This document shows, in pieces, positions 54,284-62,934 of a DNA stretch of 64,000 nucleotides. Source of the DNA: Sphingobacterium prati. Lineage in GTDB: Bacteria > Bacteroidota > Bacteroidia > Sphingobacteriales > Sphingobacteriaceae. Position 1 is the first letter of the stretch. The number at the start of each line of letters is the position of its first letter. The DNA lies in NCBI RefSeq assembly GCF_013167215.1, contig NZ_JABJWY010000032.1:1-64000 (forward strand), written 5' to 3'. A program made the translations under genes and the position numbers. A model generated the notes under the pieces. It was not told where the DNA came from and ran no database searches. It saw only the letters and a list, made by a program, of their open reading frames with translations.

Positions 54284-56119
54284 TTACAAATCTACCTTTT
54301 GCTGTTTGGATTGCAAGGTATAGAGGTGGCGGTACAGTCCGGTTTCTTTCTGTAATAATTCGAAATGTGTTCCGCTTTCCGAGACAACACCATTTTCGAC
54401 CACGATAATTTTATCGGCATCAACAATCGTCGATAGACGGTGGGCAATGATAACGGATGTACGGCCACGCATTAATTCTTCCAAAGCGTCTTGAACCTGA
54501 CGCTCCGACTCTGAATCCAATGAAGATGTCGCTTCGTCTAGAATAAGTATAGCCGGATCTTTGAGTAAAGCTCGGGCAATGGCGATTCGTTGACGTTGCC
54601 CGCCGGATAGTTTTACGCCCCTTTCACCGACCACGGTATCATATCCTTCCGGAAAATTCAATATAAATTGATGTGCATTGGCCCGTGTGGCGGCTTCAGT
54701 TATTTCATTTTCCGTGGCATCTAACTTGCCATAAGCGATATTTTCGCGAATCGTTCCGCCAAATAGCAAAACGTCCTGCGGTACGATCGCTACCTGGTTT
54801 CGTATATCGCAGAGGTCGAAGTCTGTGGCCGGCTTGCCATCGTAAAGTACTTCTCCCTTATTGCTGGTATAAAACTGAAGTATTAAAGAAGCAATGGTTG
54901 ATTTTCCGGTGCCGCTCGGGCCGACGATAGCGATTTTATCGCCAGCATTGGCTGTAAAATTAATGTCTTTTAGAATGTCAATATCTGGACGACTAGGGTA
55001 CGAAAATGCCACATGATCAAAACGGAGATCTCCGCTCATTTTCTTGCTGATATCTTTGCAGCTCGGTTCAACCTTGATGTCTTCCTGTGGTTCATCAAGA
55101 ATTTCCAGGATCCTTTCGCTGGCGCCAAGTGAGCGCTGTATGTTTGCGTATAATTCAGGGAAACTACCCATAGACCCGGCGACAAACATCGAATATAGGA
55201 TATATGTCGTTAGATCACCAACAGACATCTCATGGATAGAGACTAAAGCTGCCCCATACCAAATAACGGCGATAACAGCACCGAAAATACAGAATATGAT
55301 AAATGAAGCGAAGGCTCCACGAAATGTTGCTCCCTTGACCGCTAATTTGACAACAGAGTCCATCTGATTGCTGTAACGATTGAATTCAAAGTATTCGTTT
55401 ACAAAAGCTTTGACATTGCTAATGCCCAATAAAGTTTCTTGAACTATGCTATTTGATTCCGCCATCTTATCCTGCGCCTGTCTGGATAATTCACGGATAA
55501 ATTTACCGAAGACAATTGCGGCAACCACGATGACAGGCAATATGCAGAGATTCATTAAGGCTAATTTAGGCGATACCCAGACGAGCAGAAATACACCAAA
55601 GCAAAGGCTGATCAATTGTCTTAAAATTTCAGCTAATGTGGTGGTCAAGGTATCTTGGATCTGAGATAAATCGGCAGAAAGTCTGCTATTTAATTCTCCC
55701 ACGCGACGATTGGCAAAAAATTCAATCGGCAAGGAGATCAGCTTATGATAGGTATCCTTACGGATTTTTGCCAAGGCGCGTTCAGCAATCTCAACAAAGA
55801 TACGAATACGAAAAAAAGAAACGACCGAGGTGAACGATAGAATAATAAAGGCTATTCCACCAATATAATAAACTTCAGGCGTCAGCCAGGCGTACGTTTG
55901 CTTTCCCTGAGCAGCATCAATCATCGCACCCAACAGTGCGGGAAAAGCCAGCATGGAAAGGCTGGATAATACCAAAAATAACATTCCGATTCCAAACTTA
56001 ACCCGATAAGGCCTTAGATAGGTCATTATTTTCGAAGCCCGTAATAGGAGCTCCTTATTTAACTTTGGTTTTGGTAGATCTTCTTCTTGTTTATTACCAC
56101 TATTGAAACCTCTTGCCAT
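54284..56119 (-). CDS. ABC transporter, fused permease and ATPase (MsbA-like)
   Basis: This 611-residue half-transporter has an N-terminal six-helix exporter domain (about 40-330) and a C-terminal nucleotide-binding domain. The latter shows Walker A GPSGTGKST, signature LSGGQRQR, Walker B ILILDEATSSLD and the H-loop IIAHRLST. It would act as a homodimer in the inner membrane. Relatives export lipids (MsbA) or drugs; the substrate cannot be set from sequence. Confidence 0.93.
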   Translation of the reverse strand: MARGFNSGNKQEEDLPKPKLNKELLLRASKIMTYLRPYRVKFGIGMLFLVLSSLSMLAFPALLGAMIDAAQGKQTYAWLTPEVYYIGGIAFIILSFTSVVSFFRIRIFVEIAERALAKIRKDTYHKLISLPIEFFANRRVGELNSRLSADLSQIQDTLTTTLAEILRQLISLCFGVFLLVWVSPKLALMNLCILPVIVVAAIVFGKFIRELSRQAQDKMAESNSIVQETLLGISNVKAFVNEYFEFNRYSNQMDSVVKLAVKGATFRGAFASFIIFCIFGAVIAVIWYGAALVSIHEMSVGDLTTYILYSMFVAGSMGSFPELYANIQRSLGASERILEILDEPQEDIKVEPSCKDISKKMSGDLRFDHVAFSYPSRPDIDILKDINFTANAGDKIAIVGPSGTGKSTIASLILQFYTSNKGEVLYDGKPATDFDLCDIRNQVAIVPQDVLLFGGTIRENIAYGKLDATENEITEAATRANAHQFILNFPEGYDTVVGERGVKLSGGQRQRIAIARALLKDPAILILDEATSSLDSESERQVQDALEELMRGRTSVIIAHRLSTIVDADKIIVVENGVVSESGTHFELLQKETGLYRHLYTLQSKQQKVDL

Positions 56120-56290
56120 AATCCGCTACTTCAATGTTTTGTTGCGAGGACAAATGTAAAGAGATTAAAAATATTTTGCTATCATACTTTGGTCAATTTT
56201 TGGCTTTTGACTGGTTTTAACCAACTAAAGTTGTCATTTGACCAACTTTTGGAATGCAAGTCACCGCTGTACACACTAAAGTAACAGGTG

Positions 56291-56842
56291 CTAGTCCGTA
56301 TTTTTAGGAATAGGGACTGGTTTTTGTGTACGGCTACGATACAATAAGACCGCTAGCACAATGATGACGAGCAGAGCAAGGTAAAGCCATACATTGCCGG
56401 ACAGTCCGTTTCCCGTTGATTTGTCCAATTGTGTTCTAAGTCTTTCATTTTCAAGCTGAAGTTTATTGATTGTGCCCATATAGGCCGAGATCTGCTTATC
56501 GTATTCAGTGGCCATCTGCCGGAACTTGTCTTTTTCGAAATCTTTGATTTTGAGCAGCTGCTGGGTTTCCAGGAAGATGTTATTATCCGTGATCACGACA
56601 TCCTTGAGGATATCGATACTTTTTTGCATATCGCCCTTGGATTTAAACAGTCCAAATAGTCCTGTTTTCTGGGTGAGGCTTGTGTCGTAGGCACCAAACT
56701 TCTGCTGTCTTGCCTCAAGAAGGCTATTGACACGTTTACGCTGTACTTCAAATGCACTGGAATCCGCATTTTCCTGGGCCATCAAATACCCCAGGTTAAA
56801 AAATAGAAGAAAAGATAATAGCGTGTATGTTAAAAACTTCAT
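56291..56842 (-). CDS. Hypothetical membrane protein with coiled coil
   Basis: I do not recognise this 183-residue protein. It has a signal peptide (to MAQEN, residue ~18). A long charged helical region, with a likely coiled coil near residues 100-140 (INKLQLENERLRTQLDK), leads to one C-terminal transmembrane helix (VWLYLALLVIIVLAVLLY) and a short basic proline-rich tail. The orientation is most likely periplasmic body with cytoplasmic tail. The ATG at 56842 is chosen because the signal peptide begins there. Confidence 0.75.
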   Translation of the reverse strand: MKFLTYTLLSFLLFFNLGYLMAQENADSSAFEVQRKRVNSLLEARQQKFGAYDTSLTQKTGLFGLFKSKGDMQKSIDILKDVVITDNNIFLETQQLLKIKDFEKDKFRQMATEYDKQISAYMGTINKLQLENERLRTQLDKSTGNGLSGNVWLYLALLVIIVLAVLLYRSRTQKPVPIPKNTD

Positions 56843-56888
56843 AAGCAATGAACCAATCAATCTAATATTAAGTTTGCTTAAAATTGCT

Positions 56889-56988
56889 TTGATTTGTTGG
56901 CACCCGTTGCACTGATAAAGTCCGATAAATTACCTGTGTGACTGTTGCAGGTCGAATCCCTACTTGGGAGTGGAGACAAACAAATCAA
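56889..56988. repeat. 100-base inverted-repeat element with internal hairpins
   Basis: TTGATTTGTT (56889-56898) and AACAAATCAA (56979-56988) are perfect complements enclosing 80 bases. Inside are a CCTG/CAGG hairpin (about 56933-56951) and a TCCC/GGGA hairpin (about 56957-56969). A T-loop-like GGTCGAATCC lies between them. The element sits between the SAM hydrolase and the following gene on the minus strand, or could be read from the plus strand. It may be a structured RNA or a tRNA-like relic. No known family was recognised. Confidence 0.4.
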
Positions 56989-57014
56989 CAATTTCTAGAA
57001 ATGAATTTATGAAA

Positions 57015-57803
57015 TTAATCTTTAAATTCGATACGAATGACATTGGAATCATCATCGTGTAGTCCCAAAAGTTGGCTCGCATTACCCTTATTAATGGCAA
57101 TTTCTAAATAATTACTGATGCCAAAGAGACATAATTTTTCGCCCTCACCCACCTCATTGTAGTGCCAGGAAAGGTTGGTGATGGTTTCGTTGCGTTTGAA
57201 GTACAAGATGAAATTTCGCCCTTTTTGGACTTTGTTAAATAGATCTTTTGAAATGTTGGTAATGGCATTGCCAAAAGCATCAACGTAAATGACATTGCCT
57301 CGGATCATATCCTTATCAAAGATCGGCTGTAACGTAACTTTTTCGATCAGTTGATGCATGGGGGTACCTACATCTTTCAGTTTGCCACCTTTTGCAATAT
57401 GGCAGGCTGATTTGGATAGGATGTCTGCAAGGGGGAAATGGAGGTATCGCAGATCCTGCATCAAATTGAGCTCGTACAATTCCTGCGGTTCATTCCCATT
57501 CAACAATAAGCTGAAAATACCATTGTCTGCACCTACAAAATAATGATCCTTGTATTTCATGCCAATGTATTTGGATTCCTCATGAAACAAGGTGTTGATA
57601 CCAATGATATGTACCGTCCCTTTGGGGAAATAATGATAGGCATTACCAAGAACGAAGGCTGCGCGCGGAATGTTGAATGCTGGAATTTCGTGGGTGATAT
57701 CGACAATATTAACATCAGACAACTGCGTTAAAAGGCTCCCTTTTAGCGCAGCTTGATAAAAATCTTTATGTCCTAGATCTGTCGTTAACGTAATTACTGC
57801 CAT
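57015..57803 (-). CDS. S-adenosyl-L-methionine hydrolase (DUF62 family)
   Basis: This 262-residue protein belongs to the SAM hydroxide adenosyltransferase family (SAM_HAT, formerly DUF62), related to the fluorinase and chlorinase. Members split SAM with water into adenosine and methionine. The N-terminal TLTTDLGHKDFYQAALKG carries the conserved acidic residue, and VGADNGIFSLL and VYVDAFGNAITNIS are family blocks. It lacks obvious halogenase features. The physiological role is not settled. Confidence 0.88.
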   Translation of the reverse strand: MAVITLTTDLGHKDFYQAALKGSLLTQLSDVNIVDITHEIPAFNIPRAAFVLGNAYHYFPKGTVHIIGINTLFHEESKYIGMKYKDHYFVGADNGIFSLLLNGNEPQELYELNLMQDLRYLHFPLADILSKSACHIAKGGKLKDVGTPMHQLIEKVTLQPIFDKDMIRGNVIYVDAFGNAITNISKDLFNKVQKGRNFILYFKRNETITNLSWHYNEVGEGEKLCLFGISNYLEIAINKGNASQLLGLHDDDSNVIRIEFKD

Positions 57804-57912
57804 TATAACCTAAAATAGACCGAATTGCTGTCGAATTCCCTTTTTGAATGAATAGAATAGATCTTCTGTTGTTTACTTGCTCTGTTGTTGAAAAATCTAT
57901 TTAAATAGAGAG

Positions 57913-57920
57913 CAAAATTA
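57913..57920 (-). promoter_or_regulatory. -7 box for the SAM hydrolase gene
   Basis: TAATTTTG on the minus strand (57920-57913) matches TAnnTTTG and would give a leader of about 100 bases. The -33 element is not clear. Confidence 0.4.
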
Positions 57921-58149
57921 CTATTTATCAGCTGATTTGTAAAGCTAATTGAAGAACTTATTTTGAATATATCTTTTTTCGATTGATATACACAAACATA
58001 GCTTTGTCTTCTGTTGTAAAGAATCGATTTGTGCAGCCTGCAGATCTACTTTTAAGAGCAAGACGCTAGTATGAAATGCAAAAAAAATAATTTGGTTTTC
58101 TTTTTGCAAAAATCTCTGCAGGATGGCATATTTTCTCATTAGAATACGT

Positions 58150-58157
58150 TAATTTTG
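58150..58157 (+). promoter_or_regulatory. -7 box for phoH
   Basis: TAATTTTG (58150-58157) lies about 60 bases before the phoH start. The -33 element is weak. Confidence 0.4.
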
Positions 58158-58225
58158 AATAGTATTACGCATAGGAGTTATTGCGTAATAGCTACAATCT
58201 AATTAATTCTAAAATAGGATAAAAT

Positions 58226-59191
58226 TTGAACGAATTACTAATTGCATTAGATGGTCTGAATTTGCCCATATTATGGGGAGCAGACAATGAGCACTTTGAT
58301 TATTTGAAGAAACAATTCCCAAAACTGCGGATTGTAGCTCGTGGAAGTGAAATGAAAGTGTTGGGAGATGCGAAGGAATTGGAACTATTTGAGCAATCGT
58401 TTAAGGAAGTCATGGCTCATCTAGAGAAATTCAACAACATTACCTTGTTGGATTTTGAAAATCTCCTAGGGGCTAGCGCAGGCTCAGCCGCGCAGCAGGA
58501 AAAGGAGATTGCGGCTAAGCAAGCAGCATTTGGTTCTGAACCCATTGTTTACGGACCTAATGGTGTGATTGTTCGGGCACGAACAGCCAACCAACGACGA
58601 ATGGTTGATAGTATTTCGAAAAATGACATCTTATTTGCCATTGGTCCAGCAGGGACGGGAAAGACATACACTGCTGTCGCACTTGCTGTCAGGGCACTTC
58701 GCAATAAGGAAATCAAACGGATTATTTTGACAAGACCAGCGGTAGAGGCTGGAGAAAATCTCGGTTTTTTGCCCGGTGACCTGAAAGAAAAGGTAGATCC
58801 CTATTTGAGGCCACTTTACGATGCGCTAGATGATATGATCCCGGCAGAGAAATTAAAAGGATATTTAGAAAATCGTACCATCGAGGTTGCACCATTAGCA
58901 TTTATGCGGGGCCGTACACTTGATAACTGTTTTGTCATTTTGGATGAAGCTCAAAATGCAACGGATATGCAGTTAAAGATGTTTTTGACCCGTATGGGGC
59001 CTACCGCAAAATTTATTGTCACCGGAGATATGACCCAGGTGGATCTTCCCAAAAAGAATCAGTCTGGACTTTCAACATCGATCCGTTTGCTGGAAGATAT
59101 TGAAGGTATCGATATTATCCACCTAAGCGGTGGCGATGTGGTGCGTCATAAATTGGTACGACGTATTTTGGAAGCGTACGGCGATATTTAA
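58226..59191 (+). CDS. PhoH family P-loop ATPase
   Basis: This 321-residue cytoplasmic ATPase of the PhoH/PhoL family has Walker A GPAGTGKT starting at residue 140 and Walker B VILDEAQNA. PGDLKEKVDPYLRPLYD and GDMTQVDLP are characteristic. The N-terminal KH-like region suggests RNA binding. Relatives are linked to rRNA maturation and stress. The start must be the TTG at 58226: an in-frame stop lies two codons upstream and the first ATG is about 43 codons inside the conserved part. AGGAT lies a few bases before the TTG. Confidence 0.92.
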   Translation: MNELLIALDGLNLPILWGADNEHFDYLKKQFPKLRIVARGSEMKVLGDAKELELFEQSFKEVMAHLEKFNNITLLDFENLLGASAGSAAQQEKEIAAKQAAFGSEPIVYGPNGVIVRARTANQRRMVDSISKNDILFAIGPAGTGKTYTAVALAVRALRNKEIKRIILTRPAVEAGENLGFLPGDLKEKVDPYLRPLYDALDDMIPAEKLKGYLENRTIEVAPLAFMRGRTLDNCFVILDEAQNATDMQLKMFLTRMGPTAKFIVTGDMTQVDLPKKNQSGLSTSIRLLEDIEGIDIIHLSGGDVVRHKLVRRILEAYGDI

Positions 59192-59414
59192 ATTCTTCGT
59201 CGTGCCACGGACCGTTGAAATACCCATGATCGCAAAGGAATGATACTGATGTCAATCTGGATATTCGCTATAGCCTAAAAAAGGTACAATATCTGTACTT
59301 ATCTATGCTGTCCAGTATAGGCGTAAACGAATAGTTAAGTGAATGGATTCATTGAGATGGATGAAAGCCAACATTGATTATTTAATTATATAATATTTGA
59401 ATTTTACTTTGAAC

Positions 59415-60365
59415 ATGAACGCTATAAAAGAAACAAATTTCAATTTCGAGAATCAAACTGCTTTTTACAGAGGAAAAGTACGTGACGTGTATACGATTGC
59501 CGACACCTATCTGGCGATGGTAGCCTCTGACCGTATTTCGGCATTTGATGTGGTACTCCCTCGACCTATTCCCTACAAAGGACAGGTATTGAATCAAATT
59601 GCAGCTAAATTTTTAAAAGCGACAGCTGATATTATTCCAAATTGGGTCGTATCAGTACCAGATCCCAGTGTGACGATAGGTCAAATGTGTGAACCGTTTA
59701 AAGTAGAAATGGTTATCCGTGGGTATCTGTCCGGACATGCTTGGCGTGAGTATGCTGCGGGTAAACGTGAGGTTTGTGGAGAGTCTCTCCCTGAAGGATT
59801 GAGGGAGAATGATAAATTGCCTGAGCCAATTATTACACCAACGACCAAAGCCGCCGTAGGTCATGATGAGGATATTTCACGTGCAGATATTCTGAAAAAA
59901 GGTATTGTGAGTGAAGAAGATTACGTGCAACTGGAGAGGTACACCAAAGCTTTATTTCAACGCGGAACCGAAATTGCAGCACAAAGAGGGTTGATTTTGG
60001 TGGATACCAAATATGAATTTGGTAAAAAAGATGGTAAAATAGTGTTGATCGATGAGATTCATACACCAGATTCTTCCCGTTATTTCTATGCGGATGGATA
60101 CCAAGAACGCCAAGAAAACGGTGAAGCTCAAAAGCAATTGTCAAAGGAGTTTGTTCGAAAATGGCTGATTGATAATGGTTTTCAAGGTAAGGATGGGCAG
60201 GTTGTGCCTGAGATGACAGATGAAATCATTGCCTCAATTTCCGAACGCTACATTGAGCTATATGAGCATATCGTGGGTGAAAAATTTGTTTACCCCGATC
60301 AAGAGAATGTCTTGGAACGTGTGGAAAGAAATGTGACAAAGGCCTTAAAAGAGCTAAATTATTAG
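59415..60365 (+). CDS. purC: Phosphoribosylaminoimidazole-succinocarboxamide synthase (SAICAR synthetase)
   Basis: This enzyme joins aspartate to CAIR in purine synthesis. The 316-residue protein has the N-terminal RGKVRDVY and [12 protein letters not shown] motifs. [17 protein letters not shown] and VDTKYEFG follow, with the metal/[15 protein letters not shown] block. Length fits the longer, yeast-like form. The ATG at 59415 replaces a TTG-opened frame from 59397. Confidence 0.96.
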   Translation: MNAIKETNFNFENQTAFYRGKVRDVYTIADTYLAMVASDRISAFDVVLPRPIPYKGQVLNQIAAKFLKATADIIPNWVVSVPDPSVTIGQMCEPFKVEMVIRGYLSGHAWREYAAGKREVCGESLPEGLRENDKLPEPIITPTTKAAVGHDEDISRADILKKGIVSEEDYVQLERYTKALFQRGTEIAAQRGLILVDTKYEFGKKDGKIVLIDEIHTPDSSRYFYADGYQERQENGEAQKQLSKEFVRKWLIDNGFQGKDGQVVPEMTDEIIASISERYIELYEHIVGEKFVYPDQENVLERVERNVTKALKELNY

Positions 60366-60398
60366 TACATTGTATCCTCAAACTAAGGAGATAGACTT

Positions 60399-60779
60399 AT
60401 GAAGTATACTATTGATAAACACGATCGCTATATTGTCATAGAGCCTCATGTCGAAGTGATAGATGCGGAGAATGCAGCTAAACTTAAAGGGGAGTTTTTG
60501 TTGCGCAATACAATTGGTCAACGTAATATCGTACTGGATATGGTTCATGTCCAGAAGACGGATGAAGTTGGTATACGTCTAGGTATACTGGCGCACCGTT
60601 TATGTCAATCTGTTGGCGGGGTATTTATTTTGGTCAATCTTTGCCCTAAATTAATGGATATGGTCCGTGTATCACATTTGGATAAATCGTTAAAAATTGC
60701 GCCATCGCTGAAGGTTGCTGAAGATTTGATCTTTGCACACGAATTGGAATCTGAATACCGCGGGACAATCGAGGATTAA
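60399..60779 (+). CDS. STAS-domain protein upstream of rnz
   Basis: This 126-residue protein has the STAS fold of anti-sigma-factor antagonists (beta strand IVIEPHVEVIDAENAAKLKGEF, then IVLDMVHVQKTDEVGI). The serine that is phosphorylated in SpoIIAA-type proteins is absent: the usual DSSG site reads DEVG. A strong AAGGAG ribosome site precedes the ATG. Its stop lies one base before the rnz start, so the two are co-translated. Confidence 0.82.
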   Translation: MKYTIDKHDRYIVIEPHVEVIDAENAAKLKGEFLLRNTIGQRNIVLDMVHVQKTDEVGIRLGILAHRLCQSVGGVFILVNLCPKLMDMVRVSHLDKSLKIAPSLKVAEDLIFAHELESEYRGTIED

Positions 60780-60780
60780 T

Positions 60781-61692
60781 ATGAAGTTTGAAGTTCTAAT
60801 ATTAGGAAATAGTTCGGCGACACCAATGTTTGATCGGCATCCGACTAGCCAAGTGTTGAACTTTAATGAACAATTGTTTTTAATAGACTGCGGTGAGGGC
60901 ACACAAATGCAGTTGAGCCGATACGGAATTAAAAGCAATCGCATTGCACATATTTTTATTAGCCACTTACATGGAGATCACTATTTAGGATTGGTGGGGC
61001 TGCTCTCTTCGATGCACCTCGTTGGCCGCAAAAGTGATCTTCATTTGTATGGACCGGCTGCCTTGAAGGAGATTTTGGATATCCAATTTCTGCATTCTGA
61101 AACGATCTTACGCTATAATCTTATTTTTCATCCAATATCACCCGAAGAGCCCGGTGTTATCTTTGAAAATCGGACCTTAAAAATAAGCACTTTCCCTTTA
61201 ATACATCGTATAGCCTGCACTGGTTTTCGTTTTGATGAGGGACCAAGGGCCCGGACCCTGCTTGGCGATGTAGTCCAAGCGTTAAATATTCCCACGGTAT
61301 ATTACCCTGCCATTAAGAAAGGGCTTGATTATGTCGACGAAAAAGGGACTGTTTATCCGGCAGATCAATTGAGCTTACCTGCTCCCAAGTCTAGAAGCTA
61401 CGTGTATTGTTCAGATACAGTGCGCACGGGCGATTATTTGTCCTATATTCAGCATGCTGATCTCCTATACCATGAATCTACATTTTTGCATGATATGGTA
61501 GACCGGGCAAAGGAAACCTTTCATACAACAACCTTGGAGGCGGGGGAAATCGCAAAAGAAACCCATGCAAAGAAATTATTGCTAGGCCATTACTCTGCTC
61601 GGTACCGTGACCTGGGGCCGCTATTGGAAGAAGCCCGAACGGTATTCCCAAATACCGAACTATCGGTTGAAGGTAAGTGGTTTTCAGTGTAG
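60781..61692 (+). CDS. rnz: Ribonuclease Z
   Basis: This metallo-beta-lactamase-fold endonuclease processes tRNA 3' ends. The 303-residue protein has the zinc motif SHLHGDHYLGL (HxHxDH) near residue 60. The downstream HIS-rich ligands are in LGHYSARYRD, and YCSDT and HESTFL are also present. The ATG at 60781 fits the family N-terminus (LILGNSSATP); the longer frame from 60733 is inside the STAS gene. Two of the four tRNA-Asp genes in this window lack CCA, the usual substrate type. Confidence 0.95.
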   Translation: MKFEVLILGNSSATPMFDRHPTSQVLNFNEQLFLIDCGEGTQMQLSRYGIKSNRIAHIFISHLHGDHYLGLVGLLSSMHLVGRKSDLHLYGPAALKEILDIQFLHSETILRYNLIFHPISPEEPGVIFENRTLKISTFPLIHRIACTGFRFDEGPRARTLLGDVVQALNIPTVYYPAIKKGLDYVDEKGTVYPADQLSLPAPKSRSYVYCSDTVRTGDYLSYIQHADLLYHESTFLHDMVDRAKETFHTTTLEAGEIAKETHAKKLLLGHYSARYRDLGPLLEEARTVFPNTELSVEGKWFSV

Positions 61693-61871
61693 TTTTTATT
61701 GCGCTTCTTGTTGACATCACCTTTTAATCGATCCTTTTTTGCTCAACGGGAAAAGGATAATTTGTACACAACCATATCTACCGGTCAGGGACAGTCTTCT
61801 GCGAATAAATTGCTTATTATATTGCATTTGATAAACAATTTATCTAAGTTTACGGCTCTAATTTTTTTATA

Positions 61872-62930
61872 ATGGATAATCCATTCAACTTAAACAACCT
61901 ATTACGGGAAAATATCAAGAAGCTCGTACCGTATTCGTCCGCAAGAGATGAATTTAAAGGGGATGCATCTATATTGATTGATGCCAATGAAAATCCTTTT
62001 GGATCCCCACTAAACCATGATTACAACCGATATCCAGACCCACTCCAACATCAAGTCAAAGCAAAACTTTCAACAATAAAAGGTGTTCCATCTGAAAATA
62101 TTTTTTTGGGCAATGGAAGTGATGAGGCTATTGATATTTTGTACCGCGCATTTTGTACACCCGGCGTGGACAATGTTATCCTCGTTCCGCCGACCTATGG
62201 CATGTACGAAGTGTCCGCAAATATCAACGATGTAGCGCTCAGGAAAGTAAACCTTACCACAGACTATCAATTGGATTTGGATGGAATCGCGAATGCCATA
62301 GATGCCCATACTAAGTTAATTTTTATCTGTTCGCCCAATAATCCCACTGGAAATTCTATCCGACGTCAGGATATAGAAACGATATTGAATAATTTTCAGG
62401 GACTAGTTGTGGTTGATGAAGCTTATATCAATTTTTCAGCTGTGAAATCATTTACGCAGGAATTGGCTGAATATCCTAACTTAGTGGTCTTACAAACTTT
62501 ATCCAAAGCCTGGGGACTTGCTGCGTTGCGATTGGGCATGGCATTTGCAAGTAAAGAGATTATAGCGGTTTATAATAAAATTAAACCCCCTTATAACATT
62601 AATCAAGCAACACAGGATATTGTGTTGGAGGCGTTGAATAATGTGGATCAAGTCAACGACTGGATCAAAGAGACGGTAGCAGAACGTGATAAACTTGTAC
62701 GCCAACTCCTTGAACTGGATTACGTGCAACATATCACACCTTCCGATGCCAATTTTATTTTGGTCAAGATGGAGCAACCCAGACAAGTGTACGACTACTT
62801 GGTTCAATATGGAATCATTGTCCGAGATCGGTCTAAAGTAGAACTCTGTGAGGGCTGTTTGCGGATTACAGTTGGAACGCCTGCGGAGAATCAAATATTA
62901 TTAGAAAAACTTAATCAAATCAATAAATAA
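61872..62930 (+). CDS. hisC: Histidinol-phosphate aminotransferase
   Basis: This PLP enzyme converts imidazole-acetol phosphate to histidinol phosphate. The 352-residue fold-type I aminotransferase has [10 protein letters not shown] near residue 37, SPNNPTGN near 154 and VDEAYINF. The PLP lysine is K212 in TLSKAWGLA. The C-terminal [11 protein letters not shown] is standard. hisB starts four bases after its stop. Confidence 0.96.
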   Translation: MDNPFNLNNLLRENIKKLVPYSSARDEFKGDASILIDANENPFGSPLNHDYNRYPDPLQHQVKAKLSTIKGVPSENIFLGNGSDEAIDILYRAFCTPGVDNVILVPPTYGMYEVSANINDVALRKVNLTTDYQLDLDGIANAIDAHTKLIFICSPNNPTGNSIRRQDIETILNNFQGLVVVDEAYINFSAVKSFTQELAEYPNLVVLQTLSKAWGLAALRLGMAFASKEIIAVYNKIKPPYNINQATQDIVLEALNNVDQVNDWIKETVAERDKLVRQLLELDYVQHITPSDANFILVKMEQPRQVYDYLVQYGIIVRDRSKVELCEGCLRITVGTPAENQILLEKLNQINK

Positions 62931-62934
62931 TACT

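Larger units (their letters stand above)
57804..58225. other. Divergent promoter region between SAM hydrolase and phoH
   Basis: No gene is visible in these 422 AT-rich bases. Two -7 boxes point outward, one at 57913-57920 on the minus strand and one at 58150-58157 on the plus strand. A stretch of moderate GC near 57990-58070 shows no recognisable coding. Confidence 0.6.

Noticed and set aside
56898..56911. Sigma-54-like promoter TGGCAC...TTGCA
   Set aside because: Both half-sites are present but only three bases apart; the sigma-54 promoter needs five. The site also lies inside the inverted-repeat element.
56889..56988. Functional tRNA gene
   Set aside because: The T-loop lacks one base, the T-stem has a mismatch, and the outer stem is AT-rich and 10 bp long, with no fitting anticodon arm.
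57945..58139. Small minus-strand open frame between SAM hydrolase and phoH
   Set aside because: Low-complexity, cysteine- and leucine-rich composition from AT-rich DNA, no ribosome site, and unrelated to any family I know.
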